Shown here: positions 1 through 11,200 of the stretch, one piece after another
Numbering within the stretch: position 1 is the first letter of the stretch
Layout: every line of letters begins with the position of its first letter
Assembly: GCA_946894095.1 (NCBI GenBank)
Contig: OX335644.1
Location: 21,681,595-21,745,594, forward strand
Length of the DNA stretch: 64,000 nucleotides
Direction: 5' to 3'
From: Incurvaria masculella
Lineage: Eukaryota; Arthropoda; Insecta; Lepidoptera; Incurvariidae
The notes under the pieces: generated by a model
What the model saw: only the letters and a program-made list of their open reading frames with translations
Database searches by the model: none
What the model was told of the DNA's origin: nothing
Translations under genes and position numbers: made by a program

Positions 1-190
1 ACCTTCATTCACCTCCAAGTCTACCTTTCTCTAGATTTCTCAATGGTTTCATTTCTGCTAATGCTCGTTCATTGTAGGGTTTAGTAACAGTTTATTTCGG
101 GTTCGCATGGGATAGTGAGGTGCGCATGATCTTCTTTCCACTTTGTATGTGAAGTTGAGCAGGACGGCTCGCCCACCTTGAGTCAAAAAG

Positions 191-230
191 TTACGCCACC
201 ACTAAAAATTGCTTTTTAGTGGTGGCGTAA
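191..230. repeat. Perfect 18-bp inverted repeat (hairpin)
   Basis: TTACGCCACCACTAAAAA is followed by a 4-base loop (TTGC) and its exact complement, so the strand can fold into a perfect hairpin. No gene is adjacent. It may be the core of a small foldback element. Confidence 0.8.
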
Positions 231-277
231 ATAAAATATTTTTAATTAAAAAAAGGACCGCCTTAAAAAAACCGGAA

Positions 278-1139
278 CTAAAAAGCAAAAAATAATTGAT
301 TACTGTTAATTAATGTACGAAAGGCTATTTTAATTCTAACTAATTTTGTACAATTTCTTAATTTTTAACCATCTTTTGAAGTCGGTGCCTTGGGTAGACG
401 TTCTGTAAGGGCTGCAAGTAGTTGCAAATATCACCTATAGCTGAGAAAGAAATATAAGTAGCTACTTACATTTGCCTACTTAAAAAAAACACAAAAATAA
501 AAATTAAATAAACAAACAGGTCGGAAAAACGTATGTAAGTAGATATTTAGGCAAGTATTTTGTAATTTAAATATGCCTTATACTAAAACTAAATACCGAA
601 CACAGTAAAAACAAAATATTTACAAGAAAACCACTTATTTGGTAAATATTTAGGTAGGTGTAGCTTGTACTTTTATTTCTACCTAAATACCTACATAACA
701 CTAAACAAAAACATTACAAATATAAAAAATAATAGAAAACAATAGGTAGCGACTTTGAGGTGTTTGCTCTCAACTACATGTCAAAACGAGTGTGCAGTTA
801 GCACATATCCCACCAATTTCGTCAGAAATCGTCTCGTTCAGACAAGGATGTCGTAGGAAGTACCAATCAACACAGATCAGCGAATTAACGTACTCCTTTA
901 CCAGTGTGCGCCCTTACAAAGCCGAAAGTACTAATAATCGTTGAAACCCAATTTCAGTACGCTGCGCTGTATCGATATCAGCTTGCACGTAAACCGGTCA
1001 GCAGCGTGCGGAGCGAACTCTATCCAAGGCACCGACTTCAAAAGATGATTAAAAATTAAGAAATTGTACATAATTAGTGAGAATTAAAATAGCTTTTCGT
1101 ACATTAATTAAAAGTAATCAATTATTTTTTGCTTTTTAG
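278..1139. mobile_element. Non-autonomous TIR element, ~0.86 kb
   Basis: The ends are ~118-bp inverted repeats (278-395 and 1024-1139) beginning CTAAAAAGCAAAAAATAATT and ending in the CTTTTGAAGTCGGTGCCTTGG segment. They agree at roughly nine positions in ten. The interior is AT-rich with no coding potential. The 'GAAGTCGGT' string recurs at 1525, 4867 and 5240, so the family is dispersed. No target-site duplication could be fixed, because the right end runs directly into another element. Confidence 0.7.
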
Positions 1140-1492
1140 GGTTCCGTATCCAAAGGGTGAAAACGGAACCCTATTACTAAGCATCCGCTGTCCGTCCGTC
1201 CGTCCGTCCGTCCGTCTATCCGTATGTAACAGGGCTGTATCTCATGAACCGTAATAGGTAGACAGCTGAAATTTTCACAGAGTGTGAAAATTTCTTTTTT
1301 TTATTTTTATTATTTTTTTAATTTTACCTATTTGTTGTTATAGCGGCAAAATAAATACATAATCTGTGAAAATTTCAGCTTCCTACCTGTTACGGTTCAT
1401 GAGATACGGTCCTGTGACAGACGGACGTACGGACGGACGGACAGCGGAGGCTGTCACTTTTCACCCTTTGGGTACGGAACCCTAAAAAACAT
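1136..1492. repeat. Head-to-head pair of GGGTTCCGT elements
   Basis: A minus-orientation copy (1136-1290: GGGTTCCGTATCC, GTCCGTCC run, 'ATCTCATGAACCGTAATAGG') is followed by a plus-orientation copy (about 1370-1492, ending GGGTACGGAACCC). This is the commonest interspersed family in the window. It is about 300 bp long when complete and has no coding capacity. Confidence 0.7.
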
Positions 1493-1887
1493 ACAGCCGA
1501 ATTGAGAACCTCCTCCTTTTTTGAAGTCGGTTAAAAAGTCATGCCCCCTTTTAACACAAATTACACATACATTATAGTTCATAGTTCATTTATTTGATAG
1601 AATTTTCTACACGTCAAAATTAGTTAATTTAATTTACAATTTAAAAAGAAGTATCAGTAGGTAGGTACAAGTTAGGTATTTGGAAGTAAGACTATAGAGC
1701 CATCAGTGAGAGCTACATACTTATCGGAATTCGATGCTAATTTTACGTACTTATGGCTTGATTTTTACCCGCAACTTTAGGACTACTTAGCATCACGCTA
1801 ATTACCTTTGAAGTAAGCAGAGGGGGTTAAATGGTAATATCAAAATAATATCAGGACTGCTCTTGTATGGACCTTGCTCGACCTTGA

Positions 1888-2148
1888 ATGGTCGCTCTCT
1901 TGTGGAACAAACGGACCTTTCCCAACGTGACACCAATTGACACCGGAAGCACGCGTGTGGCCGCAGTGCAGCTGCTGTGCGATGATAGTACAGCAATTAC
2001 GGTGACGTCGGTCGATGCACCGACCGAGTGTGTGGGAAATCTCCCTAACTTTACGGCCAGTCTTGGCGTGACAAGTGCGCTCGCGGAAACAATTGACAAC
2101 GAGTGCGCCATCGCGTTCGGTGATTTTAGTGCAGCAGGTCTATTCCTG
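1888..2148 (+). pseudogene. Non-LTR retrotransposon endonuclease fragment
   Basis: The open frame reads in the pattern of an apurinic-type endonuclease domain: a strand with RVAAVQLL, the 'SVDAPTEC' turn, NLPNFTASL, and the 'AIAFGDFSA' block that corresponds to the GDFN motif. It lacks the rest of the domain and any reverse transcriptase. It ends where a foldback element (GGAATTCAGTAATCAGGAATC) begins, so it is a dead fragment. The clade cannot be named from this piece. Confidence 0.5.
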
Positions 2149-2320
2149 GAATTCAGTAATCAGGAATCAGGAATCCTGAGTCTAGAAAACCGCTTTTGTA
2201 GCGGTTTTCAAAGCGATTTTCTTGACGAAAATATTCCGGAGCATAGTTTTTTAGCTAATAGCATAGAGGCTTAGTAATAGGGTTCCGTTTTCACCCTTTG
2301 GGCACGGAACTCTAAAAAAG
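2149..2320. repeat. Half of a CCGTAATCA-type MITE plus GTTCCGT element tail
   Basis: The sequence GTAATCAGGAATCAGGAATCC and the inverted pair AAAACCGCTTTT / TAGCGGTTTTC match the complete 190-bp element at 52143-52332. The right half is replaced by the 3' end of a GGGTTCCGT element (2279-2318). Confidence 0.55.
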
Positions 2321-2500
2321 GCAGAACGAAGTGAGTCTGTATTGATAGTTCGGTATGGGGAAATAGATCGAAATCGCAAATAAATCCATATATTTCTAGG
2401 TTGAATAATTTATTGACTTTAAGAAATAAGTAACTACACGTGTGAGGACTTTCCTTGCACAGATATTGAGCACCAGAATCAAATACGCTTGGTCCATGTA

Positions 2501-2635
2501 GGCTCTTAGCCTAGTGGCGTGGGGACTGGCCTAGCGAACCAGAGGCCTGGGTTCAATTCCGACATGCACCACTGTCTTTCTCTTTCCGAGTTCGATAAGT
2601 GCATTTCGTCACAATTTCGAGCTGCTCGTAAACTG
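2501..2635 (+). mobile_element. tRNA-derived SINE, head part
   Basis: The head reads like a tRNA: GGCTCTTAGCCTAGTGGCG holds an A-box (TAGCCTAGTGG), and GGTTCAATTCC is a B-box about 43 bases later. It is followed by the family-specific body 'CACCACTGTCTTTCTC' and 'GATAAGTGCATTTCGTCAC'. A longer copy sits at 59516-59916 and a reverse copy at 35240-35450. The cloverleaf is incomplete, so this is not a functional tRNA gene. Confidence 0.75.
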
Positions 2636-2675
2636 ATGCAAAGTGACGTCACAAAGTAGTACTTTTTGTTAGTCT

Positions 2676-3395
2676 TAGGACCGAGTGCACGAACGGACAA
2701 AAAATCAAAATCAACATCAAAGTATGATTAAACACGTCACTTTGTGTTGACAGTATGGAAGGAACTCTATGCGGATCACTAAAAGTGATTGAACTGATTA
2801 ACTCAGCCATCTCATCGTGCAACCGGGGCTTAGGGTAAGATAAATAGTCGTAACAGAAACTATGACTAACGAAAAGTAGTACTTTGTGACGTCACTTTGA
2901 CACATTTTGTATGGACGAAAACTCAAAGTGATGCAAATTGACGTCACAAAGTACTACTTTTCGTTAGTCTTAGTTTCTGTTATGACTATTTATCTCAGCC
3001 AGAAACTAAGACTAACGAAAAGTAGTACTTTGTGACGTCACTTTGCATTACTTTGAGATTTCCGTCCATACAAAATGTGATAAAGTGACTTCACAAAGTA
3101 ATACTTTTCGTTAGGCTTAGTTTTGGTTACGACTATTTATCTCAGGCTGGTCGAAGTGACGTCACAAAGTACTACTTTCCGTTAGTTTTAGGCTATTACG
3201 ACCGAGGTTACGACTATTTATTTCAGCCTTAGCCCCGATTGCACGAAGAGACAGCTGAGTTAATCAGTTTTCAAACACGTCACTTTTAGTGAACCGCATG
3301 GAGATCCTTCCATACTGTCCATATAATGTGACCTGTTTAATCAAACGTTGATGTTGATTTTGATTTTTGTCCTTTCGTGAACTCGGCCCTTAGTT
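2676..3395. mobile_element. Composite foldback element with paired CRE sites
   Basis: Outer inverted repeats of ~160 bp (2676-2835 and ~3225-3395; TAGGACCGAGTGCACGAA versus CTAAGGGCCGAGTTCACGAA) enclose two tandem hairpin units. The inner unit starts GATAAATAGTCGTAACAG and carries CAAAGTGACGTCACAAAGTA in both orientations. Each half-unit has a full cAMP-response-type palindrome TGACGTCA or a one-base variant. There is no coding capacity. Confidence 0.75.
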
Positions 3396-3554
3396 TCTGT
3401 CTCAGCCTTAGTAATATTAATATTATTTACTAAACCAGTAAAATAAGGTTTCCTTATTGAATAACACAAATGGGATTGTTCTTAGGATTTGCCCTAAAGC
3501 ACGCAGAACCTATAGAAACCATACCAATAATTTCGAAGGGATTCGATTCTCCAC

Positions 3555-3673
3555 CTTTGTTTTGGTGCGTCTCCAGCTCCTTCAACGAGCCATACTTGCG
3601 GTGGCAAGCTGAGCATTCGAAGACAGGCGGTTTCACCACTTGTCTGGAGCTGGTGATGGATCCCTGGATAGAT
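3555..3673 (-). CDS. Candidate host exon: split C2H2 zinc finger
   Basis: On the minus strand an acceptor (TTCATTACAG) precedes 119 nt: one base, 39 codons, one base. A donor-like G|GTGGAG follows. The translation contains FECSACHRKYGSLKELETH, which fits F-x-C-x2-C-x3-Y-x5-L-x2-H, the first three ligands of a C2H2 finger. The last His would come from the next exon, beyond the window start. It enters with one base, which is compatible with the two-base exit of the exon at 14093-14222, so both may belong to one zinc-finger transcription-factor gene. The donor is weak and there is no transcript evidence. Confidence 0.5.
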
Positions 3674-3717
3674 CTGTAATGAACATGTGCCATTTTAGAT
3701 CAGAGCGGTCAGTCTGA

Positions 3718-4051
3718 GTTCTCACCTAAATTGGCGTTTTCGGCAAACCGATCGATTGGCGTTTTCCGTAAAAACGTCAAACTCCATACAAGTTTTTAGT
3801 AGATATTCTGGGCTTTTACCTCTTCAAGTTGTCAAAGTCAAACTCGGACTTCCGATTTGTATGAAAACGCGGAGTCGGCGTAAGCGGCAACGTCGACGTA
3901 TTTACGGCAACGTTGAGTAAGCTGTCAAATCAAACTCGGACTCGCAAATGATAGTTTGATTAACGCCCACTGCGCGCGCTCTTCAATTTCTCCATACATT
4001 TGAAAACACCAGTCGGTCGGTTTGCCGTAAACGCCAATTTAGGTGACAACT
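3718..4051. mobile_element. MITE with 40-bp TIRs (334 bp)
   Basis: The TIRs share TCACCTAAATTGGCGTTT followed by CGGCAAACCGA and occur at 3718-3757 and 4012-4051. The interior has GGCAACGTCGACGTATTTA and two related sub-repeats. A second copy lacking its left end lies at about 6048-6294. Confidence 0.75.
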
Positions 4052-4254
4052 GGGACTACAGGCTCAGATGGAAAACACACACCTGTCTCTGAGTGGTCTG
4101 CGCCTGGTCAGCGATTTTGACCTTCCTACGCCCTATACGCTACCTACTACTATCTATAATACCGAAATACCTAAATCGCACCTCAACTGCGTCAGGCACT
4201 TTCTCCTTCTATGAGCTGCGACATTTAAGCAGATGAGCACGTCAAAGTGTATTA

Positions 4255-4700
4255 TAAATAATAATAATAATAATAATCGTCTGGTAGAGCGCCACCATTA
4301 CGGCCTGCACCAACCGGTGCGCTTGGAGGAGGCCCCCTCTCGCCGCCCCGGTGGATTCTCCATTTCTTAATATTATTTTTATGTTTTTTCTTGTAAATAT
4401 GTAAAAAAAATAAAAAAAATGTGCGAAGAAATATATATATCCAAATAATAATAATACCCGTACTGTATACACTTTTGGCATGCTGCGCTGGTCTAAAGAC
4501 TAAGACTCGGACTAAGACAGAGCTGGAGGCCTTGATCGCTAAGTTCGCAATACTATGACCACTTTCCGTATGCACCACCACCCGCGGTCGTCTGTCTTGA
4601 CGTTGTATATACCTCGAAAATTGGGAGGACAAACATCCATAAGTCCGAGGTACGTAAACTTCGTGACTACTTTTGACGGCTGCGGAAAACAACAGGCGTA
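4255..4700. other. AT-rich stretch with (AAT)n microsatellites, no gene seen
   Basis: A short (AAT)n run at 4255-4276 and a second at 4445-4456 flank low-complexity A/T sequence. Open frames here consist of homopolymer residues and are not credible genes. Confidence 0.5.
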
Positions 4701-4865
4701 TCGACGTAATTAAGTGCGTTTGGACTGGAACATTTTGCTCTACGCTGAGCTCTCCTGGTGTCTCTGAATCATGCGTAACCTTGAGGTTTTGCATTTTGTC
4801 AATAACTTTAAAATGGTTTAAAATGGTCAAAATTGCTACCTCGAAAATATATATTATTTTCTTTT

Positions 4866-5160
4866 TACCCGACTTCAAAAAAGGAGGAGGTTATCAATTC
4901 GTCTGTATGTTTTTTTTTGTTTTTTTTTTATGTTTGTTACCTCATAACTTTTGCCTGGGTGAACCGATTTTGATCATTATTTTTTTTAATGATAGCTAGT
5001 GCTTTCCAAGTGGTCCCATTTTAATTTGGTTAAGTTCTGACAATGATATCCATGAGAAAATCATAAAAGTCTTAAATTTGTATTAAGATGTGCGCGACAA
5101 ATGGACGAATAACTCAATATAACGCCAACCGATTTCGGTGATTCTTTTTTTATTGGAAAG
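4866..5160 (+). repeat. Interspersed repeat beginning ACCCGACTTCAAAAAAGGAGG
   Basis: This carries the 'CCGACTTCAAA' signature shared with neighbouring repeats (1505-1535 in reverse, 5240, 5440). A T-rich stretch and TTTAATGATAGCTAGTGC follow. I see no terminal repeats or coding frame, so its ends are approximate. Confidence 0.4.
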
Positions 5161-5219
5161 GACGTGTACAAATTAGTAAGTGTACTTCAAATTCACTAAA
5201 AATAAACAAATAAAAAAAC

Positions 5220-5473
5220 AAATTTAACAAAAAAAATAACCGACTTCAAAGAAAAAGCACTAAAAAGTAAAAAAATATTTTCATTTTTGTAGTTACGATT
5301 TCTGTTATTTTTTGAGTCGGTGTCAGCCAAGGTTAGGTTAGGTTAGGTTCTCTTGATTGGCGCAGCGCGTGCCCGGCTGACGCCGACTCAAAAAATAACA
5401 GAAATCGTAACTACAAAAAAATTTAACAAAAAAAATAACCGACTTCAAAGAAAAAGCACTAAAAAGTAAAAAA
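5220..5473. repeat. Nested direct/inverted repeat with a (TTAGG)n core
   Basis: AACCGACTTCAAAGAAAAAG occurs as a direct repeat at both ends. Inside it, GTTACGATTTCTGTTATTTT is inverted as AAAATAACAGAAATCGTAAC. Between the inverted arms is GGTTAGGTTAGGTTAGGTT (about 5331-5349), the insect telomeric motif. Confidence 0.65.
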
Positions 5474-5747
5474 CAATGTTCCCGTCCCAATGACCGAAGC
5501 AGCGTTCCCCCGCTGAATGGCCAAGCTTGTATTATTCTTTTGTATTCTACACTATTCTGCATTAATTATTTGGTATCCTTGTTATGATCACAACCATTTT
5601 GTTAAACTTAACTTTAATATTGTTATACCGGTTGATTAGTTCTGTGGGTTGGTGTATAAGACAATACATTAAATAAATGACGATTAAATGGGAATCTGTT
5701 TCTTGTGTCGGAGTGGCTGTTATGGTAAGCGATGACACGGCTGCAAT

Positions 5748-6047
5748 CGGAAAAAATACGGCCAAGTGCGAGTCGGACTCGCACACGAAGGGTTTCATAC
5801 GATCGTACAGGATTAAAAAAAAAAACACGTTTTTTGTATGGGGCCCTTCTTTAATTTCTATTATTTTATAATGTTACCTATTTGTTGTTATAGCGGCAAA
5901 ATAAATACAAAATCTGAGAAAATGTCAGCTTCCTACCTGTTACGGTTCATGAGATACAGCCCTGTGACAGACGGACGGCCGGACGGACGGACAGCGGAGG
6001 CTTAGTAATAGGGTACCGTTTTTACCCTTTGGTTACGGAACCCTAAG
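5748..6047 (+). mobile_element. Complete GGGTTCCGT-family element
   Basis: It starts ACGGCCAAGTGCGAGTCGGA, passes through 'CACACGAAGGGTTTC', 'CCTATTTGTTGTTATAGCGG', a GACGGACGG run and 'GGAGGCTTAGTAATAGGG', and ends in an ACGGAACCCTAA tail. The same order is seen in other plus copies (14849, 48008, 49806, 55653). Non-coding; whether it is a SINE or a MITE is unclear. Confidence 0.7.
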
Positions 6048-6830
6048 AAGCTACTTCTTCAAGCTGTCAAAGTCGAACTCGGACTTCCGATTTGTATGAA
6101 AACGTGGTGTGGACGTAAACGGCAACGTCGACGTATTTATGGCAACGTTGAGTAAGCTGTCAAATCAAACTCGGACTCGAAAATGTTAGTTCGCTTAACG
6201 CCCACTGCGCGCGCTCTTAATTTTTTCCATACATTTGAAACCGCCAGTCGATCGGTTTGCCGTAACGCTAATTTAGGTGACAACTGGGACTTCGGGTACC
6301 GATGTCTCTAATTTTTAAAAACTACCAAACCAACTTTAACGTACATGCCACGTGCAAACATAGTCTTAGACGTATTGGAGGGTTTGTGTGGGTGGGAAAT
6401 TACTTGACGAACATTTAACAATAACCAATTTTAAATCATAAATTGAAAGAATATTTGTAATGTCATCCGTTTTATATTATAGAAGAATTAAAAAAAAAAT
6501 TTATTTAGAATAATTTGATTATGGACCATTATTAAACCAGATTATGTTTATTTCTTGTAAGCGTATTGTCAATTTTAATAATTTATTAATATTTCTAAGA
6601 TTATTAATTTATGTTATCAAATATGGACGGCTCGACTAAATAATAAATAAATGTTTTAGAGCACATTCGCGCGCGGTGGCGATGTTTCGACTGTGTGGCA
6701 TACGACGCGCCGCAGTATTTCCATACAATTATATGATCGTTTTGACCATGTAGCGGAGACGCGATATCGACCGCGTGCCACTTCTCCTTCCTTTCTCTTC
6801 AGTGATCTCCACCATCGAGAGGATTATTCC

Positions 6831-7377
6831 GGGAGGTCACGACATTTTTGGTCACGATAAGGTAAATGGCTGAATCTGGGTTCACATGTTAGAGACCAAC
6901 CCTCTGATGCTAAACATTTCGGTCTGCCTATGCCAAGTGGTTGCGTTATCTAGATTGGCTTTATAAAACAGATGTTGGTATGTACCTGCTGATGAATATA
7001 CTGATTGTCTAGAAACATTGATACCTATTAATTATACAACAATAGCCAGTCGATTTTTTAATTAAATACTTAAATATACCTAAAGTTATATTTGTGACCT
7101 AAATCGTCTATAACTATGAAATGCAACCAAAGATTTGTTCCGTTTTTGCATTGCTAAGCAAGTATGTACTGATACTTTCATGCTTCGTCATTTGCATTCA
7201 TTTACCTTATCATATATACATTTTGTCACCATAAGTACTTTTTCAGGCGCCTTATCTACGTAACGCAACCACTTGGAACAGGCAGACTGACACATTTCGC
7301 TTCAGAGGGTTGGTCTTTATCCCGTGAACCCAGTTTCAGCCATTTACGTTATCGTCACCATTTTTGTCGCGACCTCC
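6831..7377. mobile_element. Non-autonomous element with ~130-bp TIRs
   Basis: GGGAGGTCACGACATTTTTG at the left is mirrored by CAAAAATGGTGACG-type sequence at the right. The similarity continues through GGTAAATGGCTGAA, CTGGGTTCAC, AGACCAACCCTCTGA and CCAAGTGGTTGCGTTA. The central ~280 bp is AT-rich and non-coding. Confidence 0.75.
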
Positions 7378-7450
7378 TAGTCTAGATATTCTTTGATCGA
7401 GAGCTTCGCAGTCGTCGGCGCGTGATACCACAGAGTACTAATAGTGCTAC

Positions 7451-7766
7451 TTAGTGCGTTCCCTTAGGGGAAAAAAAGTTTTTTTCCGGAAACCAGCTGC
7501 ACCTTTTTAGGTGTTGTTAAGTATGTCGTTCTGACTACAAAACCGCCGGGAGACAATCTCTAAAGTGCTTAGGTCAGCAATTATGACGTCATCAAAATGG
7601 CCGCCGATGCGTTTAGAAATTTGCTAATATTACAGAAAGTGTGTAACATATATTCATGTGTGGGGTATCATAGAAAGCACAATCAAATGCACTATAATAA
7701 TGTCCATACATTTGTTCTTGTAAATGTTACAGTTTTTGATATATTTAAGTTTTAATGAAAAGTACA
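7451..7766. repeat. Left terminal inverted repeat of the 6.6-kb transposon
   Basis: This matches the reverse complement of 13760-14085. It carries a TGACGTCA palindrome at about 7583 next to AAAATGGCCGCC, a YY1/Pho-like CCAT core when read in reverse. Both sites are retained in the right arm. Confidence 0.8.
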
Positions 7767-7779
7767 TTTTTTTATTTTT

Positions 7780-8261
7780 TATTATTATTTATTTACTACT
7801 TTACAAGTAAGTTTTCAGTAAAATTACATAAGAAGAAAACAAAGCTTCATTATTAGGCTATACACTATTGTTTAAATTGTGGCGATGAGACAAAATCTGA
7901 CAAAGTTATAATTAAAAAAGTGTACTAGTTTTATAGGATATTCTGCGGGCGCGTTACGACTGCGCGCAGGGGCGTGCAGGCAGAGTGGCTGCGGGCGATG
8001 GCGCATTATTATACAAGAATGTTCTGTGTAAATATAACAAATAGTGAGTATTTCTAGGAAAAGTATAAAATAAAATAAAAGTTATTTATTCATTCTACTC
8101 ATTATTTTTTATTCGAAAGTTGTGTAGATACCCATTTTGCGAATTTATTTAGGTTTTAAATAGCTAGAATCTGTATTATTGATTAGTTGAATAACCAACT
8201 GTATAAGAAATAAATGAAAATCTGTTTCCGAAACAAATATATTTAATGATCCATGTTATTT
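7780..8261. other. 3' flank of the transposon gene
   Basis: AT-rich non-coding sequence between the left TIR and the stop codon, interrupted by a GC-rich patch at 7940-8005. On the minus strand an AATAAA-type poly(A) signal can be read near 8140. Confidence 0.4.
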
Positions 8262-11200
8262 TTACAAAATTTCTCTCGAACATGCACCTTCGCACGCGCA
8301 AAGCAATGTACAATTTAGCTCATTTTTTACGCATCGACACTTCGTGCACATTTGTTTGCACTTGCAAGACAATAACTCCTTGCAACTGAGGCTAGCATCA
8401 GGAAGGGTCTTCCACAAAGGGGTATACGCTGGTCCGTCGTTTTTTTTTTGCCAGCCCCAATTGCAAGGATCCAGCAGTTGTGGTTCTCTGTTTAGGCAAT
8501 TAATCCAAATGTGAGTCTGGTGTATAGCTCTTTTTAAATGCTGCAGGAGCGCATCTTGTGTTGGAGGAATGTTTTCGATCGCTCTGTTTTTTTTCGTAAA
8601 TAATATCCTCCTCGCAGTGTTAACTTTATTTGTGTCACTCGTTGGATGATACATATGAACCACCATAGTTTCTATGAGCGCGAATTCGTTGCTTTTTAGG
8701 CATGGTTCTACTCCACTAGAATATGCTTGAAAAGCAGCGTCTACTTCTCTGAACGAAATCCATGTCTTCCAGGCACTCTTTTTACCAATTCCACAAAATG
8801 TTGATACCGTATCACAGCCAGTTATGGAGTGGAAAAAAGGCATTACTGCAGTCATCCCACTCGGCAGCTGCGCAACAAATGTATGGACTGGTAGGTATTT
8901 TAAATGTTTTCCTGCTCCGTACTCTATCCACAACTCTTGCAAGTTTGGTATTTTGTTGAAAGCAAAAAGTGCTATGACTAGCACGTCTGAATCCACTGTC
9001 TTCAATAAAACTCGATCATGGCCGTTCCTTGCTGCATCATCTGCGTGCAATAATAATCTGGCATCGGCTTCCTCGTGAGATGAAGATGACACTTCCGTGG
9101 CTGATGACGACGAAATTACTTTGTCCTTACAGGTACAAATCACAGTCTTTTCTTCTATTTGTATTTTTACCAAGTTTTGAGCTAACAAAATGAATAGTTG
9201 TTCCTTGTTCTTATCGTGAGCTAAAAACTTGTGGAAGTTTCGGGGGATTTTGACAGTCTCTTTTACAGCAATCAGCTGACCTGTACCCCTTGACTCCCTG
9301 GTATCGGCTTTTAAACTACCCTCTATATATTGATCGAACACCACGTCAACTCGGTCGAACAAGCTTAGTTTACCTTTGACATATGGAACTATAATTGCAT
9401 CAATGTAATCCTGAAATGTTTGGTTGGTTTTAGGTGTTAGCATGTGTACAAGTGCGGCACCATCTATTATCAGACATGAGGCTTCTGGTTGCACCAATAC
9501 TGGTGTATCGTGCTTCGAGGATTGTTCTATGCATGTCACAATGTCTGATTTGTTAGTTGGCTTACGTAGCTTTCCAAATTCTGATATAGAGGGTGCGTAG
9601 GAGTGATTTTCGTGACCAAAAAAGTCATCTAAATTTCCGTCTCTGCCCTGACTAGCAACATATAATTTGCAAAACAAATTACTATCTTTTCTGAGGTCCC
9701 CTATCTTCTGCTTGTCTTTAGATTTTACTGTTGCCTTTTGGCTGTTGTATAGTGGCAGATTGTTGCGTTTGATAACAGCGTGAATTGATTTGTTGCGAAA
9801 TTGCAGACGATCTTTTACATATTCTGCATACTGCTCTGTTCCTATTGATTCAGCAACAAAAACGGAAGTTTGTGATCTTTCGCTCATAATCAGTCGACTA
9901 TTGTTAATGGTGGTAAGTTCGTCATCTTCAAATGGGTTTCCGTGTTCTTTGAACACATTTATAAGATTATGGACGTGCTTTTGAAAACGCAATGCAAAAG
10001 CCTTGCTGTCCTCACGATGCTTATTATCTCGATAATTTTCATGACGGAAGAATATTTCTTCGAACTCAGTCGTCATTCGTGCCATTTCAGGGCCCGATAC
10101 TGCCCATTTTAACAAAGCGTTGTCATTGCTGAGATTACTAAGAGTTCTGGTGTCTAGTTTGATTAATTTGTTATTTTGTTCATGAACTTGATCGTGGCCC
10201 ATACGCGAAAAGTTTCTGTCCGTTTTTAGACTTGTAAAGTTCCCTTTGCGGAATTCCTTGTAAATCATAGGATGAGAAGTTGGCAGCTTTTCGAGATCAT
10301 GAACAAATATCGGCAACCAGCGCGCATAATTTACGTGATTGAGGCTGAACATCCATGGACAAATACGGTGAAGGGAATCCATAAAATCTGCTACATCACC
10401 TTGGCGAATACTACGCACCATTAACAACAGTATCGATTCCAAATCCATTGTAGTACTCCAAAATTTAAATTGAGAAGATTTTGATTTTTTTATTTCAACC
10501 CATTCGGCCAATGTCTCTGACTGATATGCCTCTTTATCCCTCATAAATGCTTCCTCCCGTAATACATGGAGCACTGCAAGGGTTACCTCGTGTGCATACC
10601 GGCTTCTTTTTACGTGAGATGATTTAAGAATGCCTTCTGCTCTGCCTGGTGTGGTTACACCAGCCTCTACTAAATTATCAGTCCAGCCACTGTCTTCCAA
10701 GAAAGTTCCTATCATAGATAATACTGCCATTTCAATATGCAGTGGCCCTAGCATAACCACTAGTTTATCTTCCCCATACATTTCAGGATATGACCATTGT
10801 ATTTGTTTAGCTATGGCGTATACTGGTTGATCAGCAGTCATGACTGGTGTCTGACCTGAGTTATTTTCATTTGTGATTGTAATAATTATGTTCATGGTAT
10901 GGCGCACCATGGCATGAGAGTTGATGCTTTCTCGTAATATGGGCAGAATAACTGATTGAGATTTCACTTTTTCATTTTCAGGATTTTCTTTGCGTGAATT
11001 GTATGCAGCCCAACACAAAGTTTCTTCATCATTTTCCAGCGATATTTTAATGTGGTCTAGCCACTCTTTCATTTCTGTAGTAGCACTTGCTGTATTACAA
11101 TTTCTGCAACTGTAGTTTATCGTCTGCATAGGAATATCCGATTGTTTTTTGGGTGTTGGAAGTATGTTAGTATACGAATCAGGGAGAGATATTTCGTATT

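Noticed and set aside
2501..2575. tRNA gene
   Set aside because: A- and B-boxes are present, but the arms do not pair as a cloverleaf and the same head recurs in longer repeats with a poly(A) tail. It is a SINE.
4252..4878. 208-aa minus-strand frame
   Set aside because: It consists of homopolymer stretches over (AAT)n and T-runs and spans repeat borders. No start context or similarity.
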